This document shows, one piece after another, positions 15,615 through 22,111 of a stretch of DNA of 22,111 nt. The position numbers and the translations under genes were made by a program. The notes under the pieces were generated by a model, which saw only the letters and a program-made list of their open reading frames with translations, had not been told where the DNA came from and searched no databases. Numbering within the stretch: position 1 is the stretch's first letter; every line of letters starts with the position of its first letter. This stretch comes from Candidatus Aminicenantota bacterium (GTDB taxonomy: Bacteria; Acidobacteriota; Aminicenantia; JAMOAD01), in contig JALXDT010000109.1 in NCBI GenBank assembly GCA_027070475.1, positions 1-22,111 on the forward strand, written 5' to 3'.

Positions 15615-16555
15615 TATTTATATATTCTTGTTCCCTCTTCTCCTTTGAGGGCTTTTAAAATATTCTCTGAATTTGTAATAATAGCTTCATTGGATGTTGC
15701 TTCAACAAAATCTATAGAGGCTTCTATCTTGGGTCCCATGGAACCTGCAGGAAATTGTCCTTCACTTAAAAATCTTTTCGCCTCTTTTACACTCATTTTA
15801 TATACAACTTCTTCATTTTCCTTCCCAAAATTTATAAGAACATGGGGAACTCCTGTGAGAAGAAAAAAATGAGAGGCGCCCACTTCCTTTGCAATTAATG
15901 AAGCCGTTCTATCTTTATCAATCACAGCATCAACAAGTTCAAATGTATTATCTTTATTTCTTACCACTGGAATGCCTCCACCTCCTCCGGCTATGATAAC
16001 ATCGGCTTTTTTAAAAGCATCGGGAATTATGTGAGAAGAAAAGACTTTCACAGGCTTTGGAGAAGGCACCACTCTTCTATATCCTCTTCCTGAATCCTCT
16101 TTCATTATCCAATCTGGAAATTTTTCCTTTATTTCTTCTAATTCATCTTTAGAATAAAAAGGGCCTACCGGTTTTGAGGGATTATCAAAACCAGGGTCAT
16201 CTTTCAGAACTTCTACCTGACTTACAATTGTCAAAACTTCAAATTCAGGATTTTTTTTGTTTATTGTATTGATAATAGCCAATTCAAGCATTGTCCCAAT
16301 TTCTGCCTGAGTTAAAGCATCACATAAAGCTAAATTAAGAGGATGTATATTTTCCTTTAACCCTGCAAGTTGTCTTAAATATGCCATTCCAACCTGAGGT
16401 CCATTTCCATGCACTACTACAACCTTAAACCCTTCATTATAGAGGATTTCTATAAGCTTAGCCGCTTGATAGGCTCTTTTTAACTGTTCCTTAGAAGGTG
16501 TGTTTCCATCTGAAAGAGCATTCCCCCCTATTGCTACAACTGCTATATTTAGCAT
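15614..16555 (-). CDS. arcC: Carbamate kinase
   Basis: Converts carbamoyl phosphate plus ADP to ATP, carbamate and then ammonia and CO2; the ATP-yielding last step of arginine deiminase or related fermentations. The 313-residue length fits. Signatures: VVAIGGNAL (residues 6-14), VVHGNGPQVG, the carbamate-kinase region SGRGYRRVVPSPKP, AGGGGGIPVV and VIDKDRTASLIA. These separate it from acetylglutamate and aspartate kinases. It starts 13 bases after the rho stop, with AAGG about 10 bases before ATG. No arginine deiminase or ornithine carbamoyltransferase is in the window, so the source of carbamoyl phosphate (arginine, citrulline or a ureide) is unknown. Confidence 0.95.
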   Translation of the reverse strand: MLNIAVVAIGGNALSDGNTPSKEQLKRAYQAAKLIEILYNEGFKVVVVHGNGPQVGMAYLRQLAGLKENIHPLNLALCDALTQAEIGTMLELAIINTINKKNPEFEVLTIVSQVEVLKDDPGFDNPSKPVGPFYSKDELEEIKEKFPDWIMKEDSGRGYRRVVPSPKPVKVFSSHIIPDAFKKADVIIAGGGGGIPVVRNKDNTFELVDAVIDKDRTASLIAKEVGASHFFLLTGVPHVLINFGKENEEVVYKMSVKEAKRFLSEGQFPAGSMGPKIEASIDFVEATSNEAIITNSENILKALKGEEGTRIYK

Positions 16556-16568
16556 CTGATTTCAACCT

Positions 16569-17876
16569 TTATAAACTTTTTGACATGGAGTTTAAAAATT
16601 CTTTATTATTCTTTGTTTTTCTTATTTTCTCAACCAACAATTCCATTGCTTCAACTTCATTAAGCTGAGATAAAACTTTTCTTAAAATCCAAATTCTATT
16701 CAAATCCTCTTTTGGAATTAATAGTTCCTCTTTTCTTGTCCCCGATTTAAAAATATCTATCGCAGGAAAAACTCTTTTGTCAACAAGCCTTCTGTCAAGA
16801 TTAATCTCCATATTACCGGTACCTTTAAATTCTTCAAAAATAACCTCATCCATTCTGCTTCCTGTATCAATAAGAGCTGTTGCTATAATTGTAAGGCTTC
16901 CTCCATTCTCTATCTTCCTTGCAGCACCAAAAAATTTCTTTGGCTTATGCAAAGCATTGGCATCAAGACCTCCGGACATTACCCTTTTGGAAGTTGGCAA
17001 AACTGAATTGTGGGCTCTTGCAAGTCTTGTTATACTGTCGAGCAAAATTACAACATCCTTTTTATGTTCAACAAGTCTTTTTGCCTTTTCTATTACCATT
17101 TCAGCTACTTTAACATGTCTTGAGGGATGCTCATCAAAGGTTGAAGAAATTACCTCTCCTTTAACATTTCTCTCCATATCCGTTACTTCTTCAGGTCTTT
17201 CATCTATTAAAAGAACAATAATCATCATTTCCGGATGGTTTAATTCTATTGATTTTGCTATTGTTTGCAAAAGCATAGTTTTTCCTGTCCTTGGTGCTGC
17301 AACAATTAAACCTCTTTGTCCTTTACCTATGGGGGTTAGAAGATCCATTACTCTTGCTGAAATATTATGTCTATCCGTTTCAAGCTGAATTTTTTCGTAT
17401 GGATAAAGAGGAGTCAACTGTTCGAATTTAACTCCCTCTCTCATTTTAACAGCTTCAGAAACGGGTAAAAAGTTTATTGCATCAAGTTTAATAAGAGCAA
17501 GGTATTTTTCCCCTTCACGAGGAGGTCTTACCCATCCTGAGACAGTATCTCCCATTCTTAAGTCAAATTTTCTTATTTGGGAGGGAGAAACATAAATATC
17601 ATCCGAGCTTGGTAGATAAGAATACTCTGGAAATCTTAAAAAACCATAACCTTCCTGAAGAATTTCCAGAACTCCCTCAGCAAAAAGATAACCATGAGCT
17701 TTTGCCTGCGCTTCCAAAATTTTAAATGCAAGTTCCTGTTTCTTTAACAATGAAATTCCGGTGATTTTCATCTCTTTTGCAATTTTTTGTAACTGAGCTA
17801 AAGATTTTTTTTCAAGGTCAGCTAAAGTTAACAAATTTTTTTCATCAATTTCTTCTTTAATACTCTTTGTTGCCAT
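16569..17876 (-). CDS. rho: Transcription termination factor Rho
   Basis: A hexameric RNA-dependent ATPase that ends untranslated transcripts. The 435 residues include the N-terminal SAP-like helical region (LADLEKKSLAQLQKIAKE), the cold-shock-type RNA-binding domain (GYGFLRFP then DIYVSPSQIRKFDLRMGD, about 76-110), and the RecA-type motor. Walker A is APRTGKTM (194-201), with LLIDERPEEVTDM and the R-loop region DSITRLARAHN. No large N-terminal insertion of the kind seen in some phyla is present. It starts 4 bases after engB; the GGAG in its ribosome binding site runs up to the engB stop. Confidence 0.97.
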   Translation of the reverse strand: MATKSIKEEIDEKNLLTLADLEKKSLAQLQKIAKEMKITGISLLKKQELAFKILEAQAKAHGYLFAEGVLEILQEGYGFLRFPEYSYLPSSDDIYVSPSQIRKFDLRMGDTVSGWVRPPREGEKYLALIKLDAINFLPVSEAVKMREGVKFEQLTPLYPYEKIQLETDRHNISARVMDLLTPIGKGQRGLIVAAPRTGKTMLLQTIAKSIELNHPEMMIIVLLIDERPEEVTDMERNVKGEVISSTFDEHPSRHVKVAEMVIEKAKRLVEHKKDVVILLDSITRLARAHNSVLPTSKRVMSGGLDANALHKPKKFFGAARKIENGGSLTIIATALIDTGSRMDEVIFEEFKGTGNMEINLDRRLVDKRVFPAIDIFKSGTRKEELLIPKEDLNRIWILRKVLSQLNEVEAMELLVEKIRKTKNNKEFLNSMSKSL

Positions 17877-17880
17877 TTTT

Positions 17881-18459
17881 CTACTCCTGTAAAGAATTTT
17901 CTATAGTGTTCCAGAGCTCTTTCTTTCCTCTTCCATCTTTAGAAGAAAATGGAAGAACAGGAATTTCAAGCTCTTTTTCAATCTTTTCTACTTTTTCCTT
18001 TATCATATTCTTTTTTAATTTGTCTATTTTGTTTGCTATGATTAGTGTAGGGAGATTAAAATATGCTGCTGTAGAAAGCATTCTTACATCATAATCTGTG
18101 ATCCCTACTCTGGAGTCAATAATAAGAGATAATAGAATAACATATTTTTCAAAATAAAAAAACTTTTTGAGTAAATTATTCCATTTTTCTTTTTCCTTCT
18201 TTGAAACCTTTGCAAAACCGTATCCCGGAAGATCCACAAAATAGAATCTATCATTAATCAGATAATAATTTATAGACCTTGTTTTTCCGGGTGTAGAACT
18301 TGTTTTAGCAAGTTTTTTTCTATTTAACATTGTATTTATCAAGGTTGATTTTCCTACATTGGATCTTCCCGCAAACACTATTTTTCTCCTTTTATCAAAT
18401 AAAAGATCCTTTTCCTCAAACACTGTCTTTATAAGCTCAACCTTTTTTATTTTGATCAC
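17881..18459 (-). CDS. engB: Ribosome biogenesis GTPase EngB (YihA/YsxC)
   Basis: An essential GTPase for large-subunit assembly, 192 residues as usual. G1 is GRSNVGKS (31-38), the switch region has TSSTPGKTRSINYY, G3 is DLPGYG (76-81), G4 is NKID (143-146) and G5 is near PFSSKDG. The start codon is GTG, overlapping the TAG of lon by one base (TAGTG). Only a weak purine stretch precedes it, so translation is probably coupled to lon. The order lon-engB is conserved in many bacteria. Confidence 0.95.
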   Translation of the reverse strand: MIKIKKVELIKTVFEEKDLLFDKRRKIVFAGRSNVGKSTLINTMLNRKKLAKTSSTPGKTRSINYYLINDRFYFVDLPGYGFAKVSKKEKEKWNNLLKKFFYFEKYVILLSLIIDSRVGITDYDVRMLSTAAYFNLPTLIIANKIDKLKKNMIKEKVEKIEKELEIPVLPFSSKDGRGKKELWNTIENSLQE

Positions 18460-20813
18460 TAATTTTCTCTTTTAGCAAAAGAAGAGGGGATTTGTTTATT
18501 AAAGATATATTTATCTATATTTTCTATTAAACTCAAAGATAATACTTCGTCCATTGTTTTTACAGGATAAATTCTAATGCTTTCTTTAACTTCAGGAGGA
18601 ATCTCTGAGAGATCTCCCTTATTTTCAAATGGAATAATAACACCTTCTATCTTTTCCCTGTGAGCTGCGATAAGTTTTTCTTTTAATCCTCCGATAGGAA
18701 GGACTTTTCCTCTTAAGGTTACTTCTCCTGTCATAGCTATAGTACTTTTCACGGGAATATTTAGGATTAATGAAATTAAAGCAGTGGCTATAGTTATTCC
18801 TGCAGACGGACCCTCTTTGGGAACAGCTCCTTCAGGAACATGTAAATGATAATCATACTCTTTGAATGTCGAAAAATCAAAATTTAATTTTAAAAGTTTA
18901 TTCTTTACATAGGAAAAAGCTGTTTGTGCTGACTCCTTCATCACCTCTCCCAATCTACCTGTAAGCACAAGCTCTCCTTTGCCGGGTACCAATCTAACCT
19001 CAAAGGTTAATAAATCCCCTCCACTCTCAGTCCACGCAAGACCTATTACTACACCTATCTCATCCCTTTCTTCTTTTTTAGTAAGATGAAATTTCTTTGG
19101 GCCTAAAAATTCTTCTATGTTTTCTGCCGTTATTTTGACAAAAGTATCCTTTCCTTCTTCAACAACTTTCAAAGCAACTTTACGGAGAATATTTGCAATC
19201 TCCCTCTGAAGGTTTCTTACTCCACTCTCTCTCGTATAGCTCCTTATTATTTCAAATATTGCATCATCACTTATATCTATATTTTTATTCTTTATTCCAT
19301 TTTGAATTAGCTCTTTTTTAATAAGATACTGTTTTGCAATATTTAGCTTTTCAAGTTCCGTATAACCAGGTATCTCTATTACTTCCATCCTGTCCAGAAG
19401 AGCAGAAGGAATGGGTTGAAGATGGTTTGCAGTTGTTATAAAGAATACATCTGTTAGATCAAATTCAATATCAAGATATCTATCCACAAACTCTTTGTTT
19501 TGTTCTGGATCAAGAACCTCAAGCAAAGCCGCTGCTGGATCTCCTCTAAAATCAGAACTCATTTTATCAACTTCATCAAGCAAAAATACAGGGTTTTTTA
19601 CCCCTGATCTTTTGATTTGTTGAGCTATTTGTCCCGGATAGGCTCCTATATATGTTCTTCTGTGTCCTTTTATCTCAGCCTCATCCCTTATACCACCAAG
19701 GGATAGTCTGATAAACTTTCTACCCATTGCCCTTGCTATGGATTTTCCCAAAGAGCTTTTTCCCACTCCGGGAGGACCTACAAAACAGAGTATGGGAGAT
19801 TTACTTTTAGGGGTTAATTTTTTTACTGCAAGAAATTCTAAGATTCTCTTTTTAACCTTTTCAAGACCATAATGATCTTCCTCTAAAATTTTTCTTGCCC
19901 TTTTTATATCCTTTTTTTCTCTTGATTTTTTATTCCATGGCATTGATAAAAGCCAATCAATGTAATTTCTCGAGACTGTTGCTTCAGCTGACATCGGAGG
20001 CATAAGTTCCAATTTATCAAGCTCTTTTAAAGCTCTATCCCTGACCTTTTCCGGCATGTCTGTCGAATAGATTCTTTGCCTTATTTCCTCTATTTCATTC
20101 AAATCCTTTTCTTCTTCCTCATCAAACTCCCTTTTAGGAGGGGGGGGAGGAAAACCTCTTACCTTTTTATATCTTGAGGCTTTTGTTGAAGACTTTCTTG
20201 CCCTTAGCTCATTTCTTAATAGATATATAAGCCTTATAACTCTCTCCACAGGATTCATGGTTTCCAGTAAATTCTGTTTTTCATAAATAGGGACAGGAAT
20301 CTGAGAAGAAATAATATCTATAATTTTAATCGGATCTCCAGAAGAAACAGCCGGAATCACTGAATCTATTGTTTTTGAATTAGCTGTTGTGGAAATAAAG
20401 TCCTTAAAAAGTTTTATGAGTATATTATAATTTGTGTCAAACTCTTCTGATTTATATGAAACATCGGGAAAACTTTTAATAACAACTTCGTAAAAAGGGT
20501 AAAATCTCAGATATTCAAGAATCCTTGCTTTTCTAATTCCCTCCACTACAACCTTTATATTTCCTCCGCTTGCCTCAACTGTTTGGACAATTCTTGCTTC
20601 AACGCCAACTGTAAAGATATCCTTTGGTTTAGGAACATCAATTGCTGGATTAATCTGAGTCGCAAGAAATATCGTTTTATCCTTATGCAGAGCATAATCC
20701 AGAGCTGCAATAGATGTATTCCTTCCTATTAAAAAGGCAGAAAAAGTGGAAGGAAATACTATCATTTCCCTCAAAGGTATTAAACTTTTTGTGTTTTCCC
20801 TCTCTTTTTTCAT
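18459..20813 (-). CDS. lon: ATP-dependent protease Lon with divergent linker
   Basis: A hexameric AAA+ serine protease for misfolded and regulatory proteins. At 784 residues it equals the E. coli length. The N-domain starts LIPLREMIVFPSTFSAFLIGR; Walker A is GPPGVGKS (346-353); LDEVDKM is Walker B; the SK protease dyad is S670 in EGPSAG and K713 in GGLKEK. Unusual is residues 205-245. The coiled-coil motif normally near here (REYYLREQ..AIQKELGE) is not visible and is replaced by a basic stretch, five prolines (P222-P226) and an acidic run (EEEEK). The prolines are encoded by a region with eight consecutive C (plus-strand G 20140-20147). It overlaps clpX by 4 bases (ATGA). Confidence 0.95.
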   Translation of the reverse strand: MKKERENTKSLIPLREMIVFPSTFSAFLIGRNTSIAALDYALHKDKTIFLATQINPAIDVPKPKDIFTVGVEARIVQTVEASGGNIKVVVEGIRKARILEYLRFYPFYEVVIKSFPDVSYKSEEFDTNYNILIKLFKDFISTTANSKTIDSVIPAVSSGDPIKIIDIISSQIPVPIYEKQNLLETMNPVERVIRLIYLLRNELRARKSSTKASRYKKVRGFPPPPPKREFDEEEEKDLNEIEEIRQRIYSTDMPEKVRDRALKELDKLELMPPMSAEATVSRNYIDWLLSMPWNKKSREKKDIKRARKILEEDHYGLEKVKKRILEFLAVKKLTPKSKSPILCFVGPPGVGKSSLGKSIARAMGRKFIRLSLGGIRDEAEIKGHRRTYIGAYPGQIAQQIKRSGVKNPVFLLDEVDKMSSDFRGDPAAALLEVLDPEQNKEFVDRYLDIEFDLTDVFFITTANHLQPIPSALLDRMEVIEIPGYTELEKLNIAKQYLIKKELIQNGIKNKNIDISDDAIFEIIRSYTRESGVRNLQREIANILRKVALKVVEEGKDTFVKITAENIEEFLGPKKFHLTKKEERDEIGVVIGLAWTESGGDLLTFEVRLVPGKGELVLTGRLGEVMKESAQTAFSYVKNKLLKLNFDFSTFKEYDYHLHVPEGAVPKEGPSAGITIATALISLILNIPVKSTIAMTGEVTLRGKVLPIGGLKEKLIAAHREKIEGVIIPFENKGDLSEIPPEVKESIRIYPVKTMDEVLSLSLIENIDKYIFNKQIPSSFAKREN

Positions 20814-22063
20814 AAACCTGCTGCCTTCTTTATTTTTTTCAATATTTTTTCTTTTCCCTTAATAGTATCCTCCGTTATTACAATTTTGTCAATACCTCTG
20901 TATTCCGGAAGATGATACATCAAATCAGTCATGAACTCTTCCATAATACTTCTCAAACCTCTCGCCCCAACTTTCCTTTTTATTGCCTCTTTTGCTATAT
21001 ATTTTAAAGCATCATCAGTAAAATCCAGGGATACACCTTCAATTTCCAATAGCTTTTTATACTGTTTTGTTAGAGCATTCTTAGGTTCAGTTAAAATCTT
21101 TACAAGATCTTCCTCTGTAAGCTCAGATAGTGTAGCAATAATTGGAACTCTCCCTATGAATTCAGGAATTAATCCATATTTTACCAGATCTTCTGGAAAT
21201 AAATTTTTATACAGATAGTTTATATCATCTTTGTTAACTCCACTTTTCTTTTGAGTTGCAAAACCCACGGTAGCACTGCCGATTCTTGATGCTATTATCT
21301 TTTCAAGGCCAACAAAAGCCCCTCCTAAAATAAAAAGTATATTTGTAGTATTCACTTTCAGGAAAGCCTGATGGGGGTGTTTTCTTCCTCCCATTGGAGG
21401 TACATTTGCCACAGTACCTTCAAGTATTTTCAAAAGAGCCTGTTGAACACCTTCTCCAGAAACATCTCTTGTTATAGAAGGGTTTTCACTCTTCCTGCTT
21501 ATTTTATCTATTTCATCTATATATATTATTCCTTTCTCAGCCTTGTTTATATCTCCGCCCGCATTTTCCACAAGAGTGAGAAGTATATTTTCCACATCTT
21601 CTCCCACATAACCAGCCTCTGTTAATGTGGTTGCATCCGCTATAGCAAAGGGAACATGGAGTATCTTAGCAAGAGTTTGGGCTATAAGAGTCTTCCCCGA
21701 ACCCGTAGGCCCTATTAAGAGAATATTGCTCTTTTCAAGCTCCACATTATCATTTTGATTTCCAGAATAAAAGATTCTCTTATAATGATTGTAAACAGCC
21801 ACAGAAATTTTTTTCTTGGCTTCTTCCTGCCCTATTACATAATCATCCAACCTTTTTTTTATTTCCTTTGGTGTTGGAAGCTTAAAGTTTTCTTTAATAG
21901 AATGCTCCTCCCTTTTAGGAATAGTGGATGAAACAAGGCTATAGGCTGTTTCTATACATTCATTGCAAATATAGACACCTCCTAGACCCCTGATGAGCTG
22001 CGAAACTTCTGAGCTGCTCTTTCCGCAAAAGGAACAGGTTGGTTCATTACTTTTTCTTCTCAT
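20810..22063 (-). CDS. clpX: ATP-dependent protease ATP-binding subunit ClpX
   Basis: The unfoldase partner of ClpP. The 417 residues comprise an N-terminal zinc-binding domain (C10, C13, C33, C36) and an AAA+ module: Walker A GPTGSGKT (118-125), pore loop GYVG, Walker B IIYIDEIDK, the RKH loop (GGRKHPHQ), and a VGF tripeptide where the ClpP-docking IGF loop sits. The final small domain has KVGARGLRSIMEE. Its start lies inside the 3' end of clpP, overlapping by 17 bases, with GGAG 6 bases before ATG. It is followed by lon with an ATGA overlap. Confidence 0.97.
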   Translation of the reverse strand: MRRKSNEPTCSFCGKSSSEVSQLIRGLGGVYICNECIETAYSLVSSTIPKREEHSIKENFKLPTPKEIKKRLDDYVIGQEEAKKKISVAVYNHYKRIFYSGNQNDNVELEKSNILLIGPTGSGKTLIAQTLAKILHVPFAIADATTLTEAGYVGEDVENILLTLVENAGGDINKAEKGIIYIDEIDKISRKSENPSITRDVSGEGVQQALLKILEGTVANVPPMGGRKHPHQAFLKVNTTNILFILGGAFVGLEKIIASRIGSATVGFATQKKSGVNKDDINYLYKNLFPEDLVKYGLIPEFIGRVPIIATLSELTEEDLVKILTEPKNALTKQYKKLLEIEGVSLDFTDDALKYIAKEAIKRKVGARGLRSIMEEFMTDLMYHLPEYRGIDKIVITEDTIKGKEKILKKIKKAAGL

Positions 22064-22111
22064 CTCTAATCTCCATTACCTTATCTACAATTCCATACTT
22101 TACAGCCATAT
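22047..22111 (-). CDS. clpP: ClpP protease, C-terminal fragment cut by window edge
   Basis: The last 20 codons read MAVKYGIVDKVMEIRDEKKK then TAA (22049-22047). A(V/K)xYGIVDKV is the usual end of ClpP, and the position directly upstream of clpX fits. The reading frame runs past the start of clpX by 17 bases, so the two cistrons overlap in different frames. The catalytic Ser-His-Asp region is outside the window. Confidence 0.88.
   Translation of the reverse strand, partial: MAVKYGIVDKVMEIRDEKKK

Noticed and set aside
15614..16555. Acetylglutamate or aspartate kinase instead of carbamate kinase
   Set aside because: The SGRGYRRVVPSPKP region, VIDKDRTASLIA motif and length are specific to carbamate kinase.
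16777..17388. A 203-codon open frame on + opposite rho
   Set aside because: It is exactly antisense to well-conserved rho, has low-complexity hydrophobic product and no ribosome binding site; a shadow frame.

Overview
This is a compact, AT-rich (GC about one third, by eye) bacterial chromosome segment. The cell is almost certainly diderm: it carries a predicted outer-membrane beta-barrel ending in Phe and the 3' remnant of a TonB-dependent receptor. Housekeeping genes (clpP, clpX, lon, engB, rho, ribH, nusB, htpG) are all recognisable. Carbamate kinase and ornithine aminotransferase hint at amino-acid catabolism. I cannot name the phylum from sequence alone. There are no tRNA or rRNA genes, CRISPR arrays or intact insertion sequences.

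Left part, + strand (about 200-6434): a three-gene cell-surface operon. A secreted beta-barrel protein with a small N-terminal Ig-like region is followed by two paralogous exported proteins with 4 and 7 PKD repeats. Both end in the same C-terminal module, which I do not recognise. No gene in this block has a known name, and it is the best candidate for an undescribed system. A short leader (1-205) carries a 15-bp direct repeat at 21-bp spacing and a 9-bp perfect inverted repeat.

Middle (6437-8816): a minus-strand fragment of a TonB-dependent receptor holds only the last 150 or so residues and has lost the rest. Its broken end abuts the extended -10 promoter of htpG (Hsp90), which is transcribed on +.

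Right part, all on the minus strand (22111 down to 8823), in two blocks. The first runs clpP-clpX-lon-engB-rho-arcC-DAK/DegV fusion, with overlapping or nearly touching genes, and ends in a hairpin terminator (13782-13811). The second starts from a near-consensus promoter (TTGACA, 17 bp, TAAAAT) and runs rocD-ribH-nusB-transglutaminase. A membrane-anchored alkaline-phosphatase-superfamily (sulfatase-like) gene follows, probably with its own leaderless promoter; it converges on htpG. The first block couples proteolysis (ClpXP, Lon), ribosome assembly (EngB) and termination (Rho) to two kinase genes. The second couples ornithine catabolism to riboflavin synthesis and antitermination.
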